A model generated the notes under the pieces. The model was not told the origin of the DNA. It saw only the letters and a list, made by a program, of their open reading frames with translations, and searched no databases. 5,449 bases of DNA from Spirochaetes bacterium RIFOXYC1_FULL_54_7 (GTDB taxonomy: Bacteria > Spirochaetota > Spirochaetia > Treponematales > UBA12059): assembly GCA_001830645.1 (NCBI GenBank), contig MIBM01000276.1:1221-6669 (forward strand), written 5' to 3'. Each line of letters opens with the position of its first letter. The stretch's first letter is position 1. This document shows positions 1-5,449 of this stretch, piece after piece. A program made the translations under genes and the position numbers.

Positions 1-200
1 ACGAGTATGGGCATAAGCGTACTTATATGAATGGGTATAGACATGACATTCCACTATCACACAGGCTGTGGACGATGATCGTGGTGATTGCTGATAGTGT
101 CAAGACTGTGTAATGATTTTCATAACTGCCCTCCCGCCCCCTTTTTGTCGATCTGGTGGGCATCAAGCTGTTTCAAGGATGCTTTTTGTGGGAGCGATTG

Positions 201-241
201 TTCTGTCTGTTGATAAAAACTTCTGCATGTATGATAAAAAC
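201..241. repeat. Two-copy tandem direct repeat, about 20-21 bp
   Basis: Copy one (201-220) and copy two (221-241) lie back to back. Both begin TTCTG, share TGT in the middle and end with the identical ten bases TGATAAAAAC. They differ by two substitutions (TC versus CA) and one inserted A. The shared ten-mers start 21 bases apart, close to two turns of B-DNA, so a protein bound to each copy would sit on the same face. This arrangement is typical of operators, but I cannot match it to a known box. A Pho box has 7-bp repeats with an 11-bp period, which does not fit here, although the downstream gene is a phosphate transporter. Confidence 0.6.
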
Positions 242-260
242 CATTTATTGGTCTTTTTTT
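236..260. terminator. Possible bidirectional intrinsic terminator
   Basis: An A-run (236-240) leads into a short stem ACCA (240-243) / TGGT (249-252) around a five-base loop, followed by C and seven T residues (254-260). The A-run pairs with part of the T-run across one mismatch. The structure could work in either direction because both flanks carry A/T tracts. The GC part of the stem is only two pairs, so it would be weak. It would suit the end of a gene entering from the left edge. Confidence 0.3.
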
Positions 261-305
261 ATATTTCCGTGTAAAAGTATGCATGACGGTTTGTGTTGAA
301 CACTA

Positions 306-384
306 TGGTCTCCCCTCCAGCGGTTCTGGGTAATGACCTGCCTGGCGGTATGATCCATTACACCGGGCTTTGAATTGTAGACCA
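306..384 (+). promoter_or_regulatory. Candidate structured leader upstream of npt
   Basis: Three inverted-repeat pairs are nested in order. TGGTCT (306-311) pairs with AGACCA (379-384). AGCGG (319-323) pairs with CC..GCT (363-369) with a two-base bulge. GTAATG (330-335) pairs with CATTAC (356-361). Together they could make one long interrupted hairpin about 100 bases before the npt start codon. I do not recognise a known riboswitch consensus. Each helix is short enough to arise by chance, so only their nesting makes this notable. Confidence 0.25.
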
Positions 385-484
385 GCACCGATTGCATCCC
401 CTCCTGAACATGGCCGGGAGGCATCATTTTCGGGTGTGGCTGACAATCAAGCAATCGTATGCAGCATAGACAGGGAAGGATTTT

Positions 485-2143
485 ATGACAATTTGGGAAG
501 TCTTCATGCTGGTTGGTGGCTTGGCTGTCTTCCTCTACGGCATGTTGCTGATGAACGACAGTCTGACCGCCTTTGCCGGGGAAAAACTGCAGGGCATCAT
601 GTTGCGCCTCACCAAAGACAAGTTCAGGGGATACCTGACCGGTTTTGGTGTAACCGTTGTCAACCAGTCTTCGTCAGCTACAACGGTGTTGGAGGCTGTC
701 CTGGTTGGTGCCGGGCTGATAACTTTCCAGCAGAGTCTGGCTGTGACTCTTGGCGCCGAACTCGGCTCGACTGTGCTTGGTCAGTTGGTAGCCATTCCCA
801 AACTGTCAAAATTCTCGACCCTCATCATAGCCATCGGTTTCTTCGGCTCCTTCCTCGCCAAGACCAAGCGCAACAAGCATCTGACCCGGATCATACTCGG
901 TTTCGGGCTATTGTTCCTCGGAATGGACATGATGTCCACTTCGCTGGAAAACCTACGGTCTTACCAGCCCTTCCTTGACCTGATGGTTTCGGTTCAAAAC
1001 CCCTTGCTGGGTATATTGATTGGCCTCGGTTTTACCATGATAGTCCAGTCCTCGGGAGCCACCAGCGGCATCGTTATAGCCATGGGTTTATCGGGGACCA
1101 TTACCCTCGCCCAGGCTGTTCCAATCAACCTTGGTGCATCGATCGGTACCTGTATAACTGCGATACTTGGAAGCTTGGCGCTCAACCGGGAAGCCAAAAG
1201 GACCGCATACATCCATGTGTTGTTCCAGACGATCGGCGTAATTTTTGTATACACCCTGCTCTCGATTCCCTTCAATGGCGACAGGCTGTGGCTGGTCGTG
1301 ACCAGGGCAACAGCCGCCGGCCTTTTCCGGACCGATGACATTGCCCGACAGATTGCGATGGCCCATACAATGATGCCGGTGCTGAACCACATCATCGTTT
1401 TCCCGATGCTGCCCCTGATCGTCAAGTTCTTCAACCGTGCATTCCCTTCCCTGCCTGAAACCCAGCGCTTCGGGCCAAAGCATATAAATGACGGGCTCAT
1501 AACCCAGCCTGAAATTGCCTTGGAGCAGGCTGGCAAGGAAACGATGAGGGTGGCCGAAATTGTGGAAGAAATGCTGCAACGGAGTTACCGCCTCTTCTGC
1601 TGTGTGGATACCGAGACACAGCGTGAAAAAGAGATAGACGAGATAGCCGCTCTGGACGAGAATGTGGATCTCCTGCGCAATGCAATAGTCGAGTTCCTGA
1701 CCAAGGTGGCAGGCATGCCGCTTGCCGAGCAGCAATCCCATCGGATCGTTTCCCTGCTCTATACGATCAACGAACTGGAGAACCTCGCTGATGTCATAGA
1801 TGTGAACATCCTTGACCGGGCTAGGAAGCTGGCGGAGTTGCGCATCCAGTTGCCCGAAGAAGGGGCTGCCGAGATCTCGGCCTTGCATGCCATGGTGTTC
1901 GACCATTACAAAGTCATCCTCAAAGCCTTCATGGAAGATGACAAGAGCACCGCAGAGGCTTTCCTTGCCAACAGGGGCCCATTCAAGGAACTTCAGGCTG
2001 AGATCCGGACCCAGCACTTCAAGCGTCTGCAGAAAGGCCACAAGGCATCCATCGAGATCAACCCTATTTACATGGACCTGCTCGGGCATTACAACCGGAT
2101 AAACCGGCATGTGATCCATATTGCCAAGCGGATGGTTGAATGA
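485..2143 (+). CDS. Na/Pi cotransporter family protein with PhoU-like domain
   Basis: This is an inner-membrane sodium-dependent phosphate symporter of the NptA / NaPi-II family (PF02690), 552 residues, the normal length for bacterial members that carry a PhoU-like tail. The family signature is seen directly. Two inverted-repeat halves each carry a QSS motif, QSSSATT at residues 61-67 and QSSGATSG at 188-195. Each is followed by a glycine motif, GAELGSTV at 90-97 and GASIGTCITA at 217-226. Hydrophobic segments fill residues 1-320, starting with a GGLAVFLYGM helix near the N-terminus. Residues 340-550 are charged and helical, matching the PhoU-like domain that sits on the cytoplasmic side of such transporters. 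The ATG at 485 is preceded by GGGAAGGA at 473-480 with four T residues between, and the family N-terminus begins here. The gene stands alone and faces tag. Phosphate uptake is the family role; the true substrate and direction are inferred. Confidence 0.93.
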   Translation: MTIWEVFMLVGGLAVFLYGMLLMNDSLTAFAGEKLQGIMLRLTKDKFRGYLTGFGVTVVNQSSSATTVLEAVLVGAGLITFQQSLAVTLGAELGSTVLGQLVAIPKLSKFSTLIIAIGFFGSFLAKTKRNKHLTRIILGFGLLFLGMDMMSTSLENLRSYQPFLDLMVSVQNPLLGILIGLGFTMIVQSSGATSGIVIAMGLSGTITLAQAVPINLGASIGTCITAILGSLALNREAKRTAYIHVLFQTIGVIFVYTLLSIPFNGDRLWLVVTRATAAGLFRTDDIARQIAMAHTMMPVLNHIIVFPMLPLIVKFFNRAFPSLPETQRFGPKHINDGLITQPEIALEQAGKETMRVAEIVEEMLQRSYRLFCCVDTETQREKEIDEIAALDENVDLLRNAIVEFLTKVAGMPLAEQQSHRIVSLLYTINELENLADVIDVNILDRARKLAELRIQLPEEGAAEISALHAMVFDHYKVILKAFMEDDKSTAEAFLANRGPFKELQAEIRTQHFKRLQKGHKASIEINPIYMDLLGHYNRINRHVIHIAKRMVE

Positions 2144-2158
2144 TCTGATTGTTCAACC
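2134..2158. terminator. Hairpin across the npt stop codon
   Basis: GGTTGAA (2134-2140) and TTCAACC (2152-2158) form a perfect 7-bp inverted repeat around an 11-base loop that begins with the npt TGA stop. It lies in the short gap between two converging genes, where a shared terminator is expected. There is no T-run on either side, so it is not a classical intrinsic terminator. It may only block 3'-end decay or be fortuitous. Confidence 0.3.
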
Positions 2159-2180
2159 CTAAGCTGCTGTAAGCCGGAGT

Positions 2181-2753
2181 TCAGCCCCTTGGAGCAGGCT
2201 GATCCCGGCTCCAGGCCGCACCGGCCTCCCGGGCTCTGTCCCCGGCCGGGCAGCCGGGAATGTGGGCTCCCGGTAGCCAGCCGGTACTCATCAGGAATTC
2301 CCCTACTATCTCGCCCCCAACAAAGACGAAGTTCTGTTTGAACAGCCTGAGCCAGTCAGGTTTGTCCAGGGGATGGTGGGCAGCCAGCCACTGGTTGAAG
2401 CTGCCATGGCTTGTGCGGATGCCCTGAAGTGCCTTGGCGTTCACGATTGCAGCATTCACCTTCAGACGGTTGCGGATGATGCCGGCATCGGCCAGCAGCC
2501 GTTGCCGGTCTGCCTCACTATAGGCTGCCACCTTGTCGATATCGAATCCATCATAGGCATGGATGAAATTGTCTTGCTTTTTCAGTATTGTTGACCACGA
2601 CAAACCTGCCTGGTTGATTTCCAGGGTCAGTCGGCAGAAAAGTCCCTGATCGTCGCTTATGGGAAAACCGTAGCTGTTGTCATGGTACGTCTTGTTGGGA
2701 TCTCCATTCGGCAGGGTTGTGCAGTATGCGCAGTAGCTGGTGAATTCAGGCAT
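2181..2753 (-). CDS. tag: DNA-3-methyladenine glycosylase I
   Basis: This is a cytoplasmic base-excision repair enzyme (Tag family, PF03352) that removes 3-methyladenine from alkylated DNA. With the ATG at 2753 the protein has 190 residues, the usual family size. Zinc-binding residues fit E. coli Tag Cys4/His17/His175/Cys179: Cys11, His24 in YHDN, His164 and Cys168 in HIPGC. The Cys11-His24 interval is 13, as in E. coli. Base-pocket residues are Tyr23, Glu45 and Trp53 (in AGLSW), spaced from His24 as in E. coli. E. coli Tyr13 appears to be replaced by Asn20. The helix-hairpin-helix part includes DAGIIRNRLK near 89-98. The frame is open further upstream to a TTG at 2810, but the ATG sits where family members begin; neither start has a clear Shine-Dalgarno. 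The 22 residues after Cys168 are rich in Arg, Ala and Pro and come from a GC-rich, palindrome-bearing stretch. It is monocistronic, convergent with npt, and not obviously under Ada control. Confidence 0.93.
   Translation of the reverse strand: MPEFTSYCAYCTTLPNGDPNKTYHDNSYGFPISDDQGLFCRLTLEINQAGLSWSTILKKQDNFIHAYDGFDIDKVAAYSEADRQRLLADAGIIRNRLKVNAAIVNAKALQGIRTSHGSFNQWLAAHHPLDKPDWLRLFKQNFVFVGGEIVGEFLMSTGWLPGAHIPGCPAGDRAREAGAAWSRDQPAPRG
2241..2250. repeat. GC-rich palindrome cluster in the tag 3' end
   Basis: CCCGGCCGGG at 2241-2250 is a perfect 10-bp palindrome. Nearby, GGCCG-CAC-CGGCC forms a 5-bp stem with a three-base loop (about 2214-2226), and further CCGGG/CCCGG copies flank it. All lie in the codons for the non-conserved C-terminal tail of tag. 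Such clusters near a gene end can stall or stabilise transcripts, or they may simply reflect GC-rich tail codons. Confidence 0.3.
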
Positions 2754-2809
2754 TTGAAAACAATAATGACTTGCATGCGATGAGGCAATCCGGATTGGAG
2801 TCACTGACA

Positions 2810-2863
2810 ATGAAAAGGGCTATTTTGGTGCTGGTTTTTACAGGCATTCTGGGGATGGAGTGA
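2810..2863 (+). CDS. Possible 17-codon hydrophobic small ORF
   Basis: ATG at 2810 opens a frame encoding MKRAILVLVFTGILGME and stops at TGA 2861-2863. GGAG at 2797-2800 lies nine bases upstream, a usable ribosome-binding site. The peptide has two basic residues and then about twelve hydrophobic ones, the form of a signal-peptide start or a single-span membrane micropeptide. There is no cysteine, so no lipobox. Its last codons lie in the ribosome-binding site of the next start (ATG 2866), two bases after its stop, so translational coupling is possible. Alternatives are a leader peptide, the detached signal peptide of the downstream gene after a frameshift, or chance. The downstream frame does not run on from it: the long ORF is in another frame. 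Confidence 0.3.
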   Translation: MKRAILVLVFTGILGME

Positions 2864-2877
2864 CCATGACCAGTTGA
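2857..2877 (+). promoter_or_regulatory. Ribosome-binding site with ATG opening a three-codon frame, overlapping TTG
   Basis: GGAG at 2857-2860 (inside GGGGATGGAG) is five bases from ATG 2866-2868, ideal spacing. That ATG reads Met-Thr-Ser and then hits TGA at 2875-2877. The long downstream frame begins with TTG at 2874-2876, which overlaps this stop as TTGA. From GGAG to the TTG is 13 bases, long for direct initiation. Either ribosomes terminate at the TGA and restart on the TTG, or one base has been lost here and the native start is ATG 2866, which would read Met-Thr-Ser-Leu-Ser-Tyr into the long frame. Confidence 0.55.
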
Positions 2878-3467
2878 GCTACCTTGCCTTGTCTTCACAT
2901 CCATTTGTCGACGAGACGGCAGTTGCCGAGGAGCTAGCCAACTTCCTTGAATTGCACAAAGCAGAACTTGCATACATGCTCGATGCCTATGAGTCGTGGG
3001 CTGCCACCAACCTGGGGGGCTACCCATCAAGGCCAGCGGCACTGGCCTTCAATCCGGACTTGGCTGGGGCGTCTCTGGTCTCTTCATTCCTGGGTGCAAT
3101 CAGGGTCAATCCTGACAAGACATACAGTCTTTTTGTCCAGCCGCCGGGCTGGAACGGTCGCACAACCGGGCGGGAGCCGTTAGCCTTAGCCGAGGTGGAT
3201 GTCTTCGAGGCAGAATTTCCTAATAGTCCCTTCGAAGCCATCGCCCCGGGTGACAAGGTACGCATCATCGAGGTTATCGCTTCAGCTTCGGATGAGCCGG
3301 ATTATGGCATGGATGTGGGGCTGTACGATGACAATGGCACGGACTTTGGCCCGGAATACGGTTTTGGCATCCAGCCCTTCGGTAATCCTGCCCTGGATTA
3401 CGGCAGCCAGGCCCCGTTCCATATGTCGTTCCCCCACGAAGATCCCATCATCAAGGCTGCTGGTTGA
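2874..3467 (+). CDS. Hypothetical protein, unusual TTG start, possibly frameshifted
   Basis: I do not recognise a family by name. The frame is long, has no internal stop and its product looks like a real soluble protein. Counted from the TTG, residues 10-45 look helical (FVDETAVAEELANFLELHKA, then AYMLDAYESW). A middle part around 75-95 looks beta-like (AIRVNPDKTYSLFVQ). Residues 125-155 read PGDKVRIIEVIASASDEPDY and then GMDVGLYDDNG. The C-terminal part is rich in Gly, Pro and aromatics (FGPEYGFGIQPFGNP at 158-172, DYGSQAPFHMSF at 175-186). The protein is acidic and has no cysteine, transmembrane segment or signal peptide in this frame. The start is doubtful (see the entry at 2857-2877): the frame upstream of the TTG is open back to a TGA at 2811-2813 but lacks a plausible start. 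The protein ends abruptly soon after a conserved-looking PFHMSFPHED block, so C-terminal truncation should also be considered. It is divergent from tag and convergent with cheA; neither neighbour explains it. Confidence 0.6.
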   Translation: MSYLALSSHPFVDETAVAEELANFLELHKAELAYMLDAYESWAATNLGGYPSRPAALAFNPDLAGASLVSSFLGAIRVNPDKTYSLFVQPPGWNGRTTGREPLALAEVDVFEAEFPNSPFEAIAPGDKVRIIEVIASASDEPDYGMDVGLYDDNGTDFGPEYGFGIQPFGNPALDYGSQAPFHMSFPHEDPIIKAAG

Positions 3468-3652
3468 TGATGCTCTGTCCCCCGTGTTTCCGTGCGGATC
3501 CTGACTGGAAATCCTATGATCCACTTGCAGATGTACGGTCAAGGACTCCAACTTCCGTTCTCCTGATTCTGTACCTTGTCCGGTCGCGCAGGCGAACTGG
3601 TGGAGCAGTCAAATCAATAGGTGTCTGAGTGGAAGGAACTGGCTCCACCGGG
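3468..3652. other. Non-coding gap between converging genes
   Basis: This is the 185-base gap between the stop of the hypothetical gene and the stop of cheA. I see no gene in it. The frames that cross it lack family resemblance and mostly overlap cheA antisense. It holds one inverted repeat (listed separately) and a weaker one, GGATC at 3496-3500 with GATCC at 3518-3522. No T-run terminator is visible for either gene. Confidence 0.6.
3599..3649. repeat. Inverted repeat just past the cheA stop
   Basis: GGTGGAGC (3599-3606) and GCTCCACC (3642-3649) are a perfect 8-bp inverted repeat separated by 35 bases. On the minus strand it begins four bases after the cheA stop codon. It could form a stem at the 3' end of the chemosensory transcript. 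The loop is long and no T-run follows, so factor-independent termination is doubtful. Confidence 0.3.
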
Positions 3653-5350
3653 TCAGCTCTGGTCCCGGAGGGTTCTTGCCAGGCTGGGCATATCAAGGAT
3701 GAGGGCCACCTGGCCGTCTGCCAGGATGGCGGAGCCGGAGACGCCAGGGCAGAACCTGGCCAGCTCGCCCAGGGGTTTGATGACTGTCTGATAGCCGCCA
3801 AGCAGCTGATCGAAGGCAAGGGCAATCTTCCCATCGAGTACGTTTGCTATGACTATTTCCTCACGGCCATCAGGGATTGATTCCCCGGCAAGCGCAAAAT
3901 ACTCCCGGAGTTCGATGAGCGGCACCAGTTCTCCCTGGCGCTTGATCAGTCGTTCCCGGCTTTCTGACCGGGGGCGCTCGAAGCACTCGGCTATGCATGG
4001 CAAGGGAATGATGAACCTCCGGTCGCCGAGACGCGCAAGAAACCCGTCTATGATGGCGATCGTTAGCGGTATCTCGAGTGTGAAGGTACTGCCTTTACCG
4101 GGCTCTGTTGTTAGTCGTAGTTCGCCGCCAAGCCTTTCGACAGCAGTCTTGACTATATCAAGGCCGAACCCTCTTCCAGACAGGTTCGAGACCTTGCCAG
4201 CAGTAGAAAAGCCCGGCTCGAAGATCAAAGCCCGAATTTCATCCAGGCCTAGCCTGGCATCTGGTGCCAGTAGTCCGGTACCTATGGCCCGCTCCCTGAC
4301 AGCCTCGTCATCTATTCCAGCTCCGTCATCCCTTATTTCGATGCTGATAGATGCTCCGGTATGGGCAGCGCTCAGCGTCAGACGGCCATGTTTGCGCTTG
4401 CCCGCAGCCTCCCTGCCTTCCGGTGGCTCCAGCCCATGATCCACGGCATTACGAACAAGGTGCAGGAGGGGCTCATACAGGGATTCGACCAGGGATTTGT
4501 CCAGCTCGGTTTCCGTGCCTTCGGTCTTGAAATCGATCTGCTTTCCCAGTTCGCTGCCAAGATCCCGTACCACCCGCTTGAAACGAGCGAACAGCAGGCC
4601 GGCGGGAACCATCCGCATCTCCATGGATGTCCCCCGCAGTTCGCTGACCAGGCGCCTCACCTGGTCAGCAAGCCCGAGCACTCGGCTCTCACCTATTTCT
4701 GTTGCCACTTGGGTCAGCTGTGCCTGGACGGTGACCAGTTCTCCGACCAGGTTGACCAGGGCATCAAGCTTTGTGTCGATTATCCGGACTGTTTTCCTGT
4801 CGGTGATCCCTGAAGAAGGCCCGGAGGTATTGCTCAGTACCTTTGGGTTGCCTGACGAGGGGGGCAGTTCGATGTAGCCGCTGTCATACTGCCCCTGAGG
4901 CGGTCCCGCCATGGCTCCATGCCTGGCAGCCAGCCCAGCCATGGAGCCTTCCCCGGCTGCAAGGGTGCCGTCGAGGGCAGACAGATACAGACTGTCCTCG
5001 TCATCCATTTCCGGTGGCAGCGTTGAAAGGCTTCCGCTTTCAGACTGGGTCTGCGAGATGGTCAATATGCTGATGAAACGATCGCGGCATGACAGGAGTG
5101 CCCCGAAGGTTTCGTCGTTAAGCACCACAATTCCTGATCGGATGAGACCCAGCCGGCTCTCCATTTCATGGGCAAAGCGTTCCAGCCGCCCAAATCCCAC
5201 TATGCCTGCTGATCCTTTGAGGGTATGCACCTGACGGAACAAGGCATCCAGGGCTTTGCCATCACCGTTCTCCATGGATAGGACGGAAGCTTCCATGCCT
5301 TCCAGCAGTTCAGCCGACTCCTGCCTGAAGGCTTCCAGCAGTTCATTCAT
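3653..5350 (-). CDS. cheA: Chemotaxis histidine kinase CheA, lacking P2
   Basis: This is a cytoplasmic kinase that takes signals from chemoreceptors through CheW, autophosphorylates and passes phosphate to CheY-type regulators. It has 565 residues against 654 in E. coli. Domains in order: an Hpt/P1 domain at about 1-100 with phospho-acceptor His42 in VHTLKGSAG; a low-complexity Ser/Gly/Pro-rich linker at about 105-185; a P3 dimerisation helical hairpin at about 186-245 (LDALVNLVGELV); and a HATPase P4 domain at about 285-430. P4 carries the N-box LLHLVRNAVDHG (295-306), G1 DDGAGID (341-347), F-box region LIFEPGFSTA (375-384) and G2 SGRGFGLD (391-398). A CheW-like P5 domain follows at about 432-562. 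All catalytic motifs look intact. The P2 domain that docks CheY/CheB in E. coli is not visible, and no receiver domain is fused. The ATG overlaps the upstream gene's TGA as ATGA and has no clear ribosome-binding site, so translation is probably coupled. No chemotaxis gene follows it, so it ends its operon. Confidence 0.95.
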   Translation of the reverse strand: MNELLEAFRQESAELLEGMEASVLSMENGDGKALDALFRQVHTLKGSAGIVGFGRLERFAHEMESRLGLIRSGIVVLNDETFGALLSCRDRFISILTISQTQSESGSLSTLPPEMDDEDSLYLSALDGTLAAGEGSMAGLAARHGAMAGPPQGQYDSGYIELPPSSGNPKVLSNTSGPSSGITDRKTVRIIDTKLDALVNLVGELVTVQAQLTQVATEIGESRVLGLADQVRRLVSELRGTSMEMRMVPAGLLFARFKRVVRDLGSELGKQIDFKTEGTETELDKSLVESLYEPLLHLVRNAVDHGLEPPEGREAAGKRKHGRLTLSAAHTGASISIEIRDDGAGIDDEAVRERAIGTGLLAPDARLGLDEIRALIFEPGFSTAGKVSNLSGRGFGLDIVKTAVERLGGELRLTTEPGKGSTFTLEIPLTIAIIDGFLARLGDRRFIIPLPCIAECFERPRSESRERLIKRQGELVPLIELREYFALAGESIPDGREEIVIANVLDGKIALAFDQLLGGYQTVIKPLGELARFCPGVSGSAILADGQVALILDMPSLARTLRDQS

Positions 5351-5449
5351 GCCAGGGCAGCCAGATAATTATCCAGTGCATCCCGTAGCCAGGCAATGGA
5401 CGCCCCCGACAAGGCCATGAACAGGAAGCCCGGAACCTCTTCCTGACCA
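5347..5449 (-). CDS. C-terminal end of an unidentified gene upstream of cheA
   Basis: Only the last 33 codons are in the window, running off the right edge, with TGA at 5349-5347. The visible tail ends in a hydrophobic stretch GFLFMALSGASIAW followed by LRDALDNYLAALA. The four-base overlap with cheA (ATGA) shows it is the preceding gene of the same operon, and so probably a chemosensory component. The fragment is too short to name: I cannot match it to the ends of CheW, CheB, CheR, CheD or a methyl-accepting protein. The reading frame is supported mainly by the overlap and by being open to the edge. Confidence 0.6.
   Translation of the reverse strand, partial: GQEEVPGFLFMALSGASIAWLRDALDNYLAALA

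Larger units (their letters stand above)
1..484. other. Gene-free leader region upstream of npt
   Basis: No recognisable gene lies here. Rightward, one frame is open from the left edge to a TAA at 111-113 (36 codons, no recognised family, basic then hydrophobic at its end). It could be the tail of a gene cut by the window edge, but chance is as likely. A leftward 69-codon frame at 245-454 looks non-coding, with no family resemblance and no good start context. The part from about 180 to 280 is distinctly AT-rich with runs of A and T, unlike the more GC-rich genes, as expected for a regulatory or terminator region. Sub-features (tandem repeat, terminator-like hairpin, nested inverted repeats) are listed separately. 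I found no sigma-70 promoter with both boxes at a proper spacing that I would defend. Confidence 0.6.

Noticed and set aside
45..101. Inverted repeat ACTATCA ... TGATAGT
   Set aside because: It is a 7-bp match separated by more than 30 bases in AT-rich sequence, with no supporting context; likely chance.
129..146. G-quadruplex on the minus strand
   Set aside because: The complement has only three G-runs of three or more (GGGGG, GGG, GGG); a fourth run for a standard quadruplex is missing.
201..241. Pho box (PhoB operator) before the phosphate transporter
   Set aside because: The expected CTGTCAT-type 7-bp repeats with an 11-bp period are not present; the repeat here has a 21-bp period and a different core.
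370..978. 202-codon plus-strand frame overlapping the start of npt
   Set aside because: It overlaps npt in another frame, its product has no family resemblance and an odd composition rich in Arg, His and Cys, and npt is unambiguous.
1088..2119. 343-codon minus-strand frame opposite npt
   Set aside because: It lies wholly antisense to a clear transporter gene and its translation resembles no known protein; it reflects the codon bias of npt.
2754..2809. Divergent promoters between tag and the small ORF (TTGTCA on the minus strand at 2810-2805, TTGAAA on the plus strand at 2754-2759)
   Set aside because: Both resemble a -35 box, but no convincing -10 box lies at 16-18 bases from either.
3849..4439. 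196-codon plus-strand frame opposite cheA
   Set aside because: It is antisense to the ATPase and CheW-like domains of cheA and is a Ser/Arg/Pro-rich low-complexity product typical of a shadow frame.
1..5449. Mobile element, CRISPR array, toxin-antitoxin or defence system
   Set aside because: No transposase, integrase, terminal repeats, spaced identical repeats or paired small genes of such systems were found.

Overview
The window looks like a piece of a Gram-negative bacterial chromosome. It carries four complete or near-complete genes, one gene entering from the right edge, and a long gene-free stretch at the left. The gene types (Na+/phosphate symporter, base-excision glycosylase, CheA kinase) suggest a free-living, phosphate-scavenging bacterium with a chemosensory system. 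They do not fix a phylum, and I do not name one. No mobile element, CRISPR array, tRNA or rRNA was recognised.

Layout. Positions 1-484 contain no convincing gene. They hold a near-perfect tandem repeat (201-241), an A-rich/hairpin/T-run structure that resembles an intrinsic terminator (236-260), and nested inverted repeats (306-384) that could fold in the leader of the next gene. Positions 485-2143 (+) encode a Na/Pi cotransporter family protein with a C-terminal PhoU-like domain. It converges on a tag-type DNA-3-methyladenine glycosylase I at 2181-2753 (-), with 37 bases between them. Divergent from tag is a small unit. A possible 17-codon hydrophobic ORF (2810-2863) is followed by an unrecognised 197-codon ORF (2874-3467, +). 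The translation start of that ORF is irregular: the best ribosome-binding site and ATG lead into a stop after three codons, and the long frame opens only at an overlapping TTG. This hypothetical gene converges on a CheA-type histidine kinase (3653-5350, -) across 185 bases of non-coding sequence. cheA overlaps by four bases (ATGA) the end of another gene that runs off the right edge.

How the parts relate. The window spans at least three transcription units: npt alone, tag alone, and the last part of a leftward chemosensory operon that ends with cheA. The hypothetical gene stands between tag and cheA with no clear functional link. Functional assignments for npt, tag and cheA rest on clear motifs. 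Those for the hypothetical gene, the mini-ORF and the right-edge gene are open. The points most worth a second look are the broken or overlapping start of the hypothetical gene, the hydrophobic mini-ORF before it, the repeat and possible leader structure before the phosphate transporter gene, and the missing P2 domain in CheA.
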